In this document: positions 12,331 through 24,025 of the stretch, piece after piece
Numbering within the stretch: the stretch's first letter is position 1
Layout: every line of letters starts with the position of its first letter
The notes under the pieces: model-generated
Database searches by the model: none
What the model was told of the DNA's origin: nothing
The model's input: only the letters and a program-made list of their open reading frames with translations
Source: Benincasa hispida
Lineage: Eukaryota > Streptophyta > Magnoliopsida > Cucurbitales > Cucurbitaceae
Direction: 5' to 3'
Assembly: GCF_009727055.1 (NCBI RefSeq)
Contig: NC_052350.1
Coordinates: 28,259,186-28,323,185 of the forward strand
DNA: 64,000 nt
Translations under genes and position numbers: made by a program

Positions 12331-12508
12331 ATTTAAATTTAAATTTGATTGATATTTTGGTGAATTTGAATTTAAACTTAATTGATAATGTGATAAATTT
12401 AAATTTAAATTTGATTGATATTTTGGTGAATTTGAATTTAAACTTAATTGATAATGTGATAAATTTAAATTTAAATTTGATTGATATTTTGGTGAATTTA
12501 AATTAAAG
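12331..12508 (+). repeat. 66-bp tandem repeat, about 2.7 copies
   Basis: The word 'ttgattgata' recurs at 12345, 12411 and 12477, exactly 66 bp apart. Each unit is made of two related 33-bp halves, so the frame across it reads NLNLNLIDILV / NLNLNLIDNVI. The two later units are almost identical, which points to recent duplication. It lies between the left Copia remnant and gag. I do not regard the frame as a gene. Confidence 0.85.
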
Positions 12509-15500
12509 GTAAATTTGATTAATGATATTTGGTGATATTCACATGTTTATGTTGATTGTATTATGTGTATGCAATTATTGGGTGAATTTTGGTAAAGACT
12601 ATTTGGTGTTCTTTTCCCATTATTTTTGTACAATGGTGTCATATATTTAGATTGGATTGGTCAAAATAGTATGTTACCAAAATAGCCTCATAATTATTTG
12701 GTCAAATTATGGGTATGCATGTCGTAATGAGTATGTAACAATTATAAAGATTGCTCATATGAAAAACAGTCGGTCCAAAGAAAGGCTATTTTTGTACGGA
12801 GTTTATTGTTAGTACTTTGATTATTGCATTGAGAGTACCACTTATAATTGGTATTTTTTTCCAAAGACTAAACATCAATATTGTGCTAGGTATCTTGTTA
12901 AATGGGTCTACCACATATGTGAAATTATTTTATTATATTTTAATTGTGAATATATGTTTTGTTGTTTATTGTTTCAGTTGGTCTTACTCAAATACTTAAA
13001 AATTTTAGTTCAATCCCTAGAATTGATTGAACTTCAAGATTTGGAAGGAAAGCCTAGAGATACTTCTTAGGTGTATGGATTTGGACCTTGTATTAAGAAC
13101 CAATAAACCTACTTGATCTACTGAAGAATAGCCGAATATGGCTAATATAGAGAAGTGGGAACGGTCAAATCACATGTGTCTGATAATCATTAGGCACTCC
13201 ATTCCGGAGTCTTTTTAGGGCTCTATCACGGAAAGTGAAAATGTCAATAGGTTTCATGCTTAAATTGAGAAATATTTTACTAAAAATTAAAAGGGAGAAG
13301 CAAGTAGTCGTTTGACTTCTTTAACTTCCACGAGACATAAGGGAGTATATTATGGAAATGTCCAATCTCGCAGATAAATTAAAGGCAGTTGATATTAAGA
13401 TAAATGAAAAATTACTCGTACATCTCGTACTTATTTCTCTTCCTACAAAATTCACTCAGTTTAAGATAAGCTATAATACTCAGAAGGATAAATAAAGTAT
13501 TAACGAGCTTATCTCACAATGTGTGCAAGAAGAAGATAGAATTAAGAGAGAAAGGATAGAAGGTGCTCATTTGACTACTAACTCTCGTGATAAGAAGAAA
13601 AGGAAATCTACGGGTGTTGTAGAAGGGACATCTCAACAGAATAAGAGAAAAAAATATGTTACTAAAAATCCGTGTGTTTTCTGCAAAAAGGAAAGTTACT
13701 TCAAGAAAGATTGTCCCAAATATGTCAAGTGGCGTGTAAAGAAGGGAAAACTTCTTACTTTGGTTTGTTATGAAGTTAATTTAGCTTTTGTATGTACAGA
13801 TACTTGGAGGGTAGATTCTGATGCTACTACTCACATAAGTATATCAATGTAAGGTTGTCTGTGGAGCCAGCCGCCAAGTGATGCTGAAAGATTCATCTAT
13901 GTGGACGATGGCAAAACATTTCTAGTTGAAGTTATTGAGATTTATTTGGATCTGAATCAGACTTTTTTTGTATTGTCATTTAGACGGAATTTAGTTTCTA
14001 TTTCCAGCTTGGACAAATTTGGTTTTTCTTGTTCTTTTGGAAATAATAAAGTTAGTCTTTTTCAAGATTTCAAGTTTATTGGTATTGGTTCTTTAATTGA
14101 TAACCAATATATGTTTGATTCTTTTGCTTCATTTAATAAGATCTTGTTATCTAATTCATGTGATACAAAATGGAAATTAAATGAGACTTCCGCTATGTTA
14201 TTTCATAAACGTTTAGGTCAAATCTCTAAACATATAATTTAGAGACTTGTGTCAAAAAGAATTCTTGATTTCCTTGATTTAAGTAACTTTGATGTTTGTA
14301 TGGAATGTATTAAGGAAAAACAGACAAACATAAGAAATTTAGGTGCCAACTGATGCTCAAACGTCTTAGAACTAATACATACAAACATTTGTGGTCCATT
14401 CTTTACGACTTCTTGGAATGGATAATAATATTTTATTACATTCATAGACGATTATTCAAGATATGGGTACCTATATTTAATTCATGGAAATTCTCAATCT
14501 TGGGACTTTTTCAAGTCTTTCAAAGCTGAAGTTGAACTTCAACTTGGAAAGAAAATTAAGTATGTCAAATCTAATCGTGGTGATGAATACTACGATAGAT
14601 ATGATGGATCAGGTGAGCAACTTCCAGGGTCCTTTTCCAAATACTCTAAGGAATATAAAATCGTTCTGTAATACACTATGCCAGAAAAACCTAGCATGAA
14701 TGGTGTAGCAGAAAGACTAAATAGAACACTTAAAGATATGGTAAGAAGTATGATTAGTCATTCTTATTTACAGAATCTCTCTGGGGTGAGACATTAAAGA
14801 TTGTAACATATATCCTCAATAAGGTACCTAGTAAACCAGTAGCTAAAACCCTTTATGAGCTGTGGACAGGAAAGAAGCCTAGTATTGGGCATCTTCACAT
14901 CAGGGGTTGTCCAACTGAGGTTAGGCCATACAGGCCTAGCGAAAGAAAATTGGACTCAAGAACTATTGTCTACTATTTTGGTGGGTATTTTGAGTTCTCT
15001 TGGAGTTTCAAGTTTTATGATCCCACTTCTAGATCATTGTTTGAGACGGAAAATGCTAGACTCCTTGAGAATGTTGAGTTTAGAGAAAAAGATAACATAA
15101 AGAAAGTTATCTTTGAAGAGGAATTAATTTCTTTACTTAATGTGATTATAAATGACGTTCAGGCTTCAATTTTTCACTCCACTATTGAACCAATTATAGA
15201 ATATGACAACATTGAAATCCCCATTGTTGAACATGAAGTTCAAGCTCAACAATTTCAAGAAGTGTCATTAAGGAGATCCACTATAGAAAGAATAAATGCA
15301 ATTCCATATGATTATATTGTATTTCTTTAAGAACATCAGAATGATGTGGGCATAATGGAAGATGATCTAATCAACTTCCAACAAGCTTTACAAAGTTCTA
15401 ACTCTCAAAAGTGGATAAATGTTATGGAAGAGGAAATAAAATCTATGAAAGACAATGCGTTTGGGAACTAATTGAATTTCCATCAGGAGTGAAACCTATA

Positions 15501-17059
15501 GGTTGTAAATGGATATTTAAAATCAAAAGGGATTTGCACGGTAATATGGAAAGATATAAGGTTCGTCTTGTTGCAAAGGGTTTCACTCAAAAGAAAGGCA
15601 TGGATTACAAAGAGACTTTCTCTCTAGTTTCATCGAAAGACTCTTTTTAGGTAATCATGTCACTAGTAGCTCACTTTGATTTAGAGCTACACCAAAAGGA
15701 TTTAAAAATCACGTTTCTCAATGGGAACATTGATAAGACAATTTATGTGGTGCAACCAAAAAACTTTGTGTCTGGTAATTCAAAGTCTATGGTGTGCAAA
15801 TTGAAGAAATTCATCTATGGTTTTAAGCAAGCCTCTCGTCAATGGTATCATAAATTCCATGAAGTAATTACCTCCTTTCGTTTCAGGTGAATATAGTGGA
15901 AGATTGTGTATATCACAAATTCAATGGGCGTAAATCTATCTTTCTGGTGTTATATTCGATGATATACTCATAGCACTTAAGAATGTACGTTTATTGCATG
16001 ACACTAAGAGGATTCTCAAAAATAATTTTGAGATGAAAAATCTTGAGGATATTTCTTTTGTATTAGGAATTGAAATACTGTGAGATCGTTCTCAAGGTAT
16101 TTTGAGATTGTCATAAAAGAACTATATTGAAAAGATTTTGAGTAGATTTGGCATGAAAGATTGTGCACCAGGAGATACCCCGATTGCTAAAGGTGATAAA
16201 TTTCATTTAAGTTGATGCCCTAAGACTATACGCGAGACTAAAGTGATGCAGAAGATTCCCTATGCATCGGGTGTTGGAAGTCTAATGTACGTGTCTAGAT
16301 ATTGCGTTCATAGTTGGAATGTTAGGCAGATATTTAAGCAACCCGGGGATGGATCATTGGAAAGTAGCCAAACGGGTTATGAGATATTTACAGAGAACAA
16401 AAGATTATATTCTCACTTTTCAAAGATCAAAATTTTTTTAGATCATTGAGTATTCTAATTTCGATTATACTAGATGTCTAGACACTTTGCGATCCACTTC
16501 AGGCTATATCTTCATGTTGACTGGGAAAAAGTGTTAAACAAACACTTATGGCTTCTTATATACCATGACTACGGAGTTTATAACATATTATGAGGCATCC
16601 AATCATGAAATATGATTACAAAATTCACTGGGTTACGGATAATGGTCGGCATAAAAAGACTACTAAAATTGTGACAATAAGTCAACAATGATGTATTTTA
16701 ACAACAATAGAAGCAATACGAAGTCAAAACATGTAGACGTGATGTTTCTGGTTGTAAAGAAAAAGTTCGAAATGATCAAATTTCGATAGAACACACAGGA
16801 ACAAACTCTATGGTAGCAGATCCATTGACTAAAGGTTTATTATAAGACCCTAACACTAAAACTAAAGTTAAATAGAGAAGAAAAATATTAAGTAAGGATA
16901 TTGGAACAAAGGGAGGAAAACATCAAAATTTTCCAAAAAGGTGACCAAGGGTCCAAACGCCTAGGAAAGGCTTAAGATATGTTGGACGCAAGAAGGAATG
17001 AAGGATGGAAGCAAGAAAACTTGGAAAAAAATGGCTAGGGGTTGCATACAACCAAGCAA

Positions 17060-17600
17060 AGGCATACAAGAGCCATGCGAACAGGGCAGTAAGCATGCGT
17101 CGAGTGAACATGCTAGGCGCGCCAGCCATGCGTCAAGGCCAAACACACAGGCCATGTGCCAAGTGCGCAGGCCATGCGGTGAGGACAAGCGCAGACCGTG
17201 CGTCAAGCGCAGCCTATGCGTCGATGGTGTATGCCGAGCGCGCAGCCCATGCGTCGATGAGCGCCTGCCTATACATCGAACGAACAAGCGAGCGAGCCAT
17301 CTTATGCGCTGCCGGGCAACCATGCATTGATACGCCAGGCCAAGCGCACGCCCACACGGCCGAGAGTGCCTATGCGGCCGAGCGTGCGCCTTGGGTCTGT
17401 CTCTTATACACATCTAGATGTGTATAAGAGACAGGGCCGAGAGTGCCTATGCGGTCGAGCATGCCATGCGGCCAACCATGCAAGTGCCTAGGTAGCACAC
17501 CATGCGTCGATGGTCAGCATCATGCATTCATGCCTGGTAGGCCGAGCAAGCACACCTAGCAAGCCATGCGTCGAGGGTGAGTGGCCACCCTGTGTTGGTG
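17060..17600. repeat. GC-rich degenerate tandem repeat ('ccatgcgtcgagcgcgcag')
   Basis: Words such as 'catgcgtcga', 'gccatgcg' and 'gagcgcgcag' recur about every 20-30 bp, in strong contrast to the AT-rich surroundings. In translation they give repeated HGLR/THGLR on the minus strand. A related GC-rich block lies at 18150-18430. The long frames on both strands come from a lack of A/T stops, not from selection. The block belongs to the inserted LTR. Confidence 0.7.
17397..17434. other. Nextera mate-pair junction adapter (assembly artefact)
   Basis: The 38 bp is CTGTCTCTTATACACATCT followed directly by its reverse complement. This is two Tn5 transposase mosaic ends head to head, the circularisation junction of Nextera mate-pair libraries. 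It is synthetic. The 20-bp 'ggccgagagtgcctatgcgg' occurs just before (17358-17377) and just after (17435-17454), so the assembler may have bridged a repeat here. Peptides that begin MCIRD or end LYTS in frames across this point are adapter translations. Confidence 0.98.
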
Positions 17601-18022
17601 ATGACCAACTCATGTGTTGGCTAGGTTGGACTTTGATGAAGGAAAGGTGAGTTGCTATGTGTTAAGGATAGAAGGTGAGGCTAATTGATGGAAAACTTCA
17701 AGGGAGAATGCCAAGAGTATACGAATATAAGACTTGTACAATTTAAGTAGTGAAATATGTGAGGTATTTAGGTGATTTAGGTGACAAAAGGAAGATCACA
17801 TAAAATCCAAGTAGGAGGTGGCTAAAGGAGATTTCATGCAATTCACTCAAGCATGAGGTGGGTGAAGGAGATTTCATGCAACAAAAGGAATTTTGGCTGG
17901 TAAGCTGAAAGGAGAACAACTCAAGGCTAGGCTAAGGATAGGCTAGGTAGACTGAATGTTGGCAACTCCAAAAGGAGACAAATGGGAGTTGTATTGTCAA
18001 CATAGGGTGAGTTTGAAATGAC

Positions 18023-18030
18023 TATAAATA
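18023..18030 (+). promoter_or_regulatory. TATA box in the inserted LTR
   Basis: A tataaata follows an A/G-rich stretch and precedes a transcribed-looking region. It fits a U3/R boundary promoter of the solo LTR. No current activity can be inferred. Confidence 0.4.
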
Positions 18031-18149
18031 GAGGAGTTGGCAAAGGAAATTTATTCGTACCAGCATCTAAATCGTGTGTTGAGAGCATATTTAGAGAGTG
18101 ACGTTTGAGTTATTAGGCTGATTGGAGATCAAAAGAAATGAGGTTACGT

Positions 18150-18430
18150 TGGTGAGGCATTGAGGCAGCCAGACGTACAGCCAGCCCAAGGCAGCCGGAC
18201 ACATAGCCAGCCCATGCCTTGCGTGCACGCAGCGCTGTGGCCATCCATTCGTCCGCGCGCACATTGCTCAACGCATCTCGTGTGCCAGCCCAACGCAGCT
18301 GCCTTCCCCGTGTGGTGCATCAGGCTCAGTGCAACACACACCCAGCGCACGCCCAAATGTGCCAGCCCTTGTGCAGCACAATACGCCCACTCTGTCTACT
18401 GCCCAACGCCTAGTTGCCTATCTCGGTCCA
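18150..18430. repeat. Second GC-rich block of the inserted LTR
   Basis: The block is rich in 'cagccagcccaagg', 'gcgcac' and 'caacgc' words and related in composition to 17060-17600. It is open on both strands for 60-90 codons without resembling any protein. Confidence 0.5.
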
Positions 18431-19957
18431 AATAACCTCTAAAGAGGCTAACTTTGGTATTTTGGCTAATTTTGAGTAGGGTAAGCTGATGTTTTCAATA
18501 TATAATGATATTTTGGCTAAGTTTGACACTATTTATTGATATAATAAGTATTAATTGAAGAATTTCCATTGATATGGAGGAATTCTCAAAAAGGTAGTTG
18601 AAAGTGATTTTAGTGGAAAAAATTGTTGACAGTGAGTGTTTACTTAGCTTTATGCTTTGATATGTGAATAAATTCATATGTAAGTGCAAAATACATGCTT
18701 ATGATGTTATGATGATTGCCATGATATTGTTTGTGAAATTGCTATGGAAACTGAGATTATACCCAGATTACATAGTTAGCATGCTTAACAAAAGGTGCTT
18801 GATGGGAAAATATAGTTGGCCTCGGTCGACGAAAAATAATAGTCAGTGACGACCGGTGAGAAATATAGTCAAGTACCTAAGTATGACTAGCGGGATAAAG
18901 AATTGTCAGTGTGCACATTGGCAGGAAAAGTAGATTATAGGAAAGTTTCCATAAAAAGTTATGATGATTGATAATGTGTCCATGATATGAGCATGCCACG
19001 TATAACATGGGACTAGAGGATGTTGATTGGATAAATATATACATGATCATGCATAAATTATACTGAAATTATGATTATGTGATTGATTTCCCAAAAATAT
19101 GATTTGCAAAGTGATTATTATTTTAAAAGAACCACTCACTAGGCTTAGTAGCTCACACTCTTCCAAATGTTTTCTTATATCCCCCCAGGTAGCAAAGCGG
19201 AGTGTTCAAGGAGGAGTTTGCTAACCACCATCACACCAGGACTTAGTAAATTCTCAGGGCACAGCCTGGATCATGTAATAAATAATATAGGAAATTAAAC
19301 TATGTGTATGAAAGATAGATAGAGTGTTGTAAACATGTTGAAATCCTTAATAGATATGGGGGAATGTTAAATTTAAATGTTGTCTTGGAATACTACTGGT
19401 TTACTCTCACGCTCCCTTCCCGGTCTTGGGGGTTAAGGCTAGGGAAGGGGTGTGACATTTACCACTTAAAGTTTTTCATGAGCATGTTGCTCACATGGGT
19501 GTTAATCACTTTTTTGATTCCATGGTTTAGTGGGAGTTTGTTATTGAAGATGTTCTTTGACCCTATTTTGTTTATTTTCTATAGAATAAAGTTAATGGTT
19601 TATGTTTTATTATCTGAACTTGTTTATCATGCTGTGGTTTAGCATAAAGTTTTTAAGAACGATCTCACTAAGGAATTTCGACCATTTGAAAACAGGCATG
19701 ATCTAGATCACTTTGCATGTAGTTTCCATGCTCTCCATCCATACTTGATCTATGTCATTGAATGTATTGGAATTGGTGATCAAGAAAAGTTTTGTTATAA
19801 GGGTAGTGACGAAAGCCATCTTGGTTTTGTGCTAATACAGGAGATGGACCAGATTGAACTAAAGGGGAATTCTATTATTGAAATAACTTGTTTATGCGCG
19901 CTTAAGATTTATGTGATTTAATTATATCAGGTACACAGACATAGCCTAAGTGGGAGA

Positions 19958-20415
19958 TTTTTAGACATATTTATAATATGTATAATTAAATTATGGATTA
20001 TGCATGTGGATTAATATTTTATCACATTAAATTATTTTAATAGATTGGGTCATATTATATGATCTAATTAATTAAGGCCCTATATTCCTAATTGAACATA
20101 AATTTAATGGGTAGAAGCTCATTCCTAATTAATTAGAGGTTAATGAGAATCCTAATTGAACTAGTATATAAAGAGACTTTAGGGCTATAGTGCCCAATAT
20201 ATACCAACACAATAAACACCCAAATCTTTCTTAAATCTCATATAGAGAGAGATTCCACTAAGGGTATTCGGAGTTTTAATTGAGAAAGACTTATCTTAAA
20301 GTCATCGTCATCTTTTAGGTATCATTAATCTCTATGGAATCCAATATGTTATTTATTATTGATCATTTCATACGGTTAATGTATTTAAATCTAAAGTATT
20401 TAGACTAACATGGAC
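19958..20415 (+). repeat. 3' LTR of the Copia element
   Basis: It follows the polypurine tract cctaagtgggaga (about 19944-19956). A promoter-like tatataaag lies at 20165-20173. The first 80 bp match the left remnant at 11806-11880. The end is placed near 'gactaaca' by the CA rule only. Confidence 0.55.
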
Positions 20416-21165
20416 TATATATGTCCAAATGCTTTCACCCAAATTTCTTCCAATCATTATGATTTTGACATTTAATTTACACATGTTTTCTCGTGTTTAT
20501 TATGTTTTTTAATTCACCTAATCCCCTAATTAAAGCTGAAATTATAATAATTGTCCATGAGACAATTGATTAATTAATTAATTAATACACAAAATCACAA
20601 AACTTCCTGACCAAAAAGTTGTATAAATCTCTCTCTAGAACCACGATGAGAAAGAGACAAATTCCACCTTTCTAGTTTTATGGCCAACTCATTTCCTCTA
20701 GAAAAGCTATTCAGGGGATTTAAAAAAAAAAAAAAAATCTATACAAAATCGTAAATTTTTATAGAGATTGATAGAAAATTTTCAGTATCTATAATATTTT
20801 TTTTTTGTTATTTTTATAAATAATTTGATATTTTTTTATCTATAAAAATTTTCCTAAATTGTATCTGCATGTATATTTAATTAAAACTCTTATTTTGTAT
20901 GCCAAAAATGTCACAAATTACCTCTCCATGCTATCATTTTGTGGACTTTTTGGTTGATTTTAATGTTACTTTCTAAATTTTGATTCCATTATTGGGAAAA
21001 AATATTCCCCTTTGTGTGTAACATATATGTGTTAATAAAGTCACTTCAATCAATTTGTTGATCATAAAGTAAGAAAAAATAATTAAAAAAATCACCGATT
21101 ATGTTAGTCTCAATAATCTGTTTCATGTGTATGACTTAAAAAATAGTGACATAAATACTGATTTA
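20416..21165. other. AT-rich intergenic DNA with a 'gattgatagaaa' repeat, no gene seen
   Basis: Near 20740-20860 there are palindromic words around 'tctataaaaatttt', related to 24380-24530 and 48540-48610 ('gatagacttctatca'). I see no protein-coding frame. Confidence 0.45.
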
Positions 21166-21169
21166 GGTC

Positions 21170-21800
21170 TATTTACTAATAATTTGATTTTTGAATTTTG
21201 AAAATTAAGTTTATTTTTTTTTATTTTTTATAATGATTTACATTTTTTTAATAAAATTGTTGAATTCTTAATCAAATGTCAAAAACAATGACAAGTTTTT
21301 AAACAAATTCCTTTTTTTGATTTCAAAGTTTGGCTTGATTGTTTAAAACACTGGTAAAAAGCAACTAGCAATGCAAGAGAATTTAGAGGTAGAAGGATTT
21401 TTTATAGACTTGATTTTAAAAAATTAAAAACTAAAAACCAAATTGTTTTATCAAACGGTGTCTTAATTTTTTGTTTTTTATTTTTAAAAATTATACTTAA
21501 TTTTCATGATTTGTTTACAATAATTCTCATAAGAAAACATTTGAATCTCTAGTCAAATATTAAAAATAGATATTACTTTTTCTTTTTACTCTATTTAATA
21601 ATTTTTTGACTTTTATTTTTAGATTTTGAAAATTAAGCTTACAAAAACACTAGTTTTTATACTGAGATTCTTTTGATCTATTACTTAACCAAAAAAAAAA
21701 TCTAAAATATTTTTTTTTTAATTTATAAAATTATTGAAAAGATATTGCGAGGAAATGATAAAAAAAATTTAGATTAAAAGATAATTTTCAAAACTTAGCT
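21170..21800 (-). repeat. Inverted copy of the 'acttcatttggtaacc' short repeat family
   Basis: On the minus strand 21475 to 21340 reads like the copies at 10661 and 40155 (T-rich run, 'cactacttctacctctaaattc'-like order). A second partial copy lies around 21590-21700. AT-rich, no gene. Confidence 0.4.
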
Positions 21801-22680
21801 TAGATTTTATTGTAAGTTCTATTTAAAGAAAATGATAACAAATCCGCAGTTTTCATATTTTGTGAGAGGTAATAATTGAAAAAAAAAAAAAAAAAAGGGT
21901 AATGTGAACACATTGAATGAATATTATTTAGTGTCTGTAAAAATAGAGCAAAAATAAAGAAATAAAAAATAGAATTAATAATCAATGAATGGCGATGGCG
22001 CATTGGGGACCGTTGAGATGGTGATAAAAATATGCACGTGGATGAGATCGGATTGGGTCCTATCGGGGAAAGCTTCGCGGCGGTGGCGCCGGAGCAGAGC
22101 AGTGCTGGATTAGCGGCGGTCCGGCGGCGGAGGTAGCGGTGGTGGGGTAGACACTTTACAGAGAGAGACAGAGGGAAGAGGGAAAGGGAGTAAACAGTAA
22201 ATGTCGGCAGTGTCAGGTGACTGCACGTGCCTCTCAGGTGACGGGAAATAGAGATGACTGGTAAACTGGCTATTGCCGGTTTCCTTGATGTTTCAATCAG
22301 ACAAACTCAGTTTCCCAAGAGTGGAAAGATGCCACCCGGATTCTCACTTCACCTTTTTGTTTTATATTTTCAAGATTTGCGGCTCACTGATTTTCTACAT
22401 TATTTTTTTTTTTAATTTTTTTTATTATTATTATTTTCCTTTGACAATCTTTTGACTCTCTTTCTCTCTCCTTAATTATTTTTAATATTAAAATATTATT
22501 TTAGGCTGACTACTTTCCATATTTTTAAATGACTAATTTTATCAAAATGTGAATATGTTATAAAAAAAATTAGTATGAGAATGTTAATAAATAATAGAAA
22601 CAATTATAAAAGAATGCACACACATTTGTTTTTCGTAAAAATGAAAAAAAAAAAAAAGTTCAAACCTACATATAAAAGAT
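21801..22680. other. Intergenic DNA with a GC-rich patch (22050-22230), no gene assigned
   Basis: The patch 'ggcggtggcgccggagcagagc' onward, followed by a GA-rich run, looks like the 5' untranslated region or first exon edge of a plant gene. I could not find a matching protein or an adjoining exon. The rest is AT-rich. Confidence 0.35.
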
Positions 22681-22699
22681 GTAAAATATCGTAAATATC

Positions 22700-23120
22700 C
22701 TCACTATGACATACATTTGATATACTACTATATATATTTGATACACTTGATGATATACTTGATAATTATGTACTTGACTGTTATATTTTATGTACTTGTC
22801 AATCATGTACTCGTTTCTACTACTGATAAATGTGATACATTTGATTAATGTACCTCTGATAAATTTGATACACTTGACTAATATACTTGATGTATTGGAT
22901 AATAATACACTTGATTGATATATAGTTGATAAATTTGTCAATTATGCACTTGTTCATATTGCGGATAAACTTGATACACTTGAATGATATACTTGATAAT
23001 GATACACTATACAAATATATTGCTAACAAACTTGATAATGATACAGTCTTTTATACTGATATATTGTTGATAAACTTGATAATGATGCACTCATTTATAA
23101 TTTGATGCACTTAGTTGATA
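22700..23120 (-). repeat. Degenerate 'tgatacacttgat' repeat tract
   Basis: Words 'cttgataa', 'tgatacactt' and 'gatatacttg' are repeated dozens of times at irregular spacing. Two overlapping minus-strand frames of tyrosine/isoleucine repeats (YQVYQIY) are by-products. The same words in reverse complement make up 41085-41275. Confidence 0.75.
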
Positions 23121-23987
23121 TACTATTTTATAAAGATTAAAAAAAAAAAGTCACCCAAATTTCGTTTCTTCGCACGTAACAGACCTCTCATCCCTCAACT
23201 TCTCTCTCGCCAATCATTGTGCTATCCATACCATTCATTATTACCCACCACTCCGCCTCCCCTGTTGTAACCTTGCTGCATATCCGGTCCCTCGCCGCTG
23301 CGTGAATCACCGTCAATAAGGCTCATCTCATTTGTCTCTCTCCATTGTTCTCTCTCTCTTATCGTCAAGGAAGGAACAAAAGGAGTTTGTTAAAAGGATA
23401 GAACTTGAGTACAAAACAACAAAACATCCAATTTTTTTGAATTTTACCATATTTGCAAATTTCTAAAAATTAAAGACATGCTTCCAATTATACATTTTAA
23501 ATTGGGCCTTTTTAAATATGAAAAATATTTATACTTTATAACAAAAAAAATTCTAAAAAGAATTACTTTTGAAATTTTTTGTTATGAAGTGTAAATATTT
23601 TTAGCTTTTAAATTTGCCATCCATCGTGAATTCCCTTATATTTTTGTTCCTAAGTTTTCGGTTTCTTTTTTAATTTTTGTTCCTGATGTTAGTGATATTA
23701 ATGTAATTGTACGAGAATCGAATTTTTAAAATGTCAATATATACTAATTTCGTTTTTATTTATTTAACAAAAAGACAGGATGAAGGAAATTTCCTAAAAG
23801 GCCTAGATTTCGTTTTTTTTTTTTTTTTTTTTTTTACTTTCCCCCCTTCTTTCTTCCTTTTTTTTCCCTTGAACGAATAATTGATCTAATTTCCATTGAT
23901 TTTAGCCATTGTGGGCTTCTATCGTGGGACCATTAATATAGGATTGGTAACGAAGCAGAGGTGGAATTGGGATGCACTCCCTATTCT
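23121..23987. other. Intergenic DNA with 5'UTR-like and poly-T stretches, no gene assigned
   Basis: 23170-23370 is rich in ctctct and GC and resembles an untranslated leader, but no coding sequence follows. A 20-25 base poly-T lies near 23813-23836. Confidence 0.4.
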
Positions 23988-24025
23988 CTGTCTCTTATAC
24001 ACATCTAGATGTGTATAAGAGACAG
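23988..24025. other. Nextera mate-pair junction adapter (assembly artefact)
   Basis: These 38 bp are identical to 17397-17434: two Tn5 mosaic ends head to head. Unlike the first site, the sequences on either side are not repeats of each other, so this may join two loci that are not neighbours in the plant. Frames through it give the peptides THLDVYKRQ and MCIRDS, which are adapter translations and not proteins. Confidence 0.98.

Larger units (their letters stand above)
16841..19457 (+). mobile_element. Probable solo LTR (Gypsy-like) inside Copia RNase H
   Basis: The Copia frame stops at ADPLTKGL (ending about 16838) and continues with PLKVFHEH at 19461. The inserted 2617 bp is bounded by tttat (16836-16840) and tttac (19458-19462), a 5-bp duplication with one change. 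It ends in gtgtgaca and begins 'tataagaccc', where the first dinucleotide is probably a mutated TG. A TATA box (18023-18030) and a 'actcactaggcttagtagctcac' type block near 19133 resemble the long LTRs of plant Gypsy elements. It contains the adapter at 17397-17434, so its true length is uncertain. No gene is present; the GC-rich open frames are repeat shadows. Confidence 0.65.
13138..19530 (+). pseudogene. Copia gag-pol pseudogene, interrupted
   Basis: Gag begins at 13138 (MANIEKWERSN, then SIPESFRG), with a stop and a frameshift before 13350. The zinc knuckle at 13669-13725 reads CVFCKKESYFKKDC, where the expected histidine is tyrosine. The protease motif DSGATTH is altered to DSDATTH (13815-13835). 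Integrase pieces lie at 14195-14900 (HKRLGQ and FIDDYSR-like). Reverse transcriptase lies at 15411-15890 ([18 protein letters not shown], then KKFIYGFKQASRQWY). RNase H lies at 16240-16840 (PYASGVGSLMY, STSGYIF, ADPLTKGL). The last part, PLKVFHEHVAHMGV, resumes at 19461 after the inserted LTR. Many stops make it inactive. Confidence 0.85.
11806..20415 (+). mobile_element. Copia-type LTR retrotransposon, decayed
   Basis: Gag, protease, integrase, reverse transcriptase and RNase H remnants lie in Copia order (integrase before RT). The left end shares about 75 bp with the right LTR: 'ataatatgtataattaaat' and 'attaatattttgtcacattgaattattt' (11820-11880) against 19975-20040. The right LTR (about 19958-20415) follows a polypurine tract (cctaagtgggaga) and has a TATA box. 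The left LTR is lost beyond about 11880, or replaced. A second element sits inside it at 16841-19457. The right boundary is approximate. The element cannot transpose on its own. Confidence 0.7.

Noticed and set aside
16923..17427. Long open frames on both strands (up to 150 codons) rich in Arg/His/Ala
   Set aside because: They lie in a GC-rich degenerate repeat with few stop triplets and run through the Tn5 adapter. They have no domain and are not genes.
22666..23029. Tyrosine/isoleucine-repeat proteins on the minus strand
   Set aside because: They are translations of the 'tgatacactt' repeat tract in two frames.
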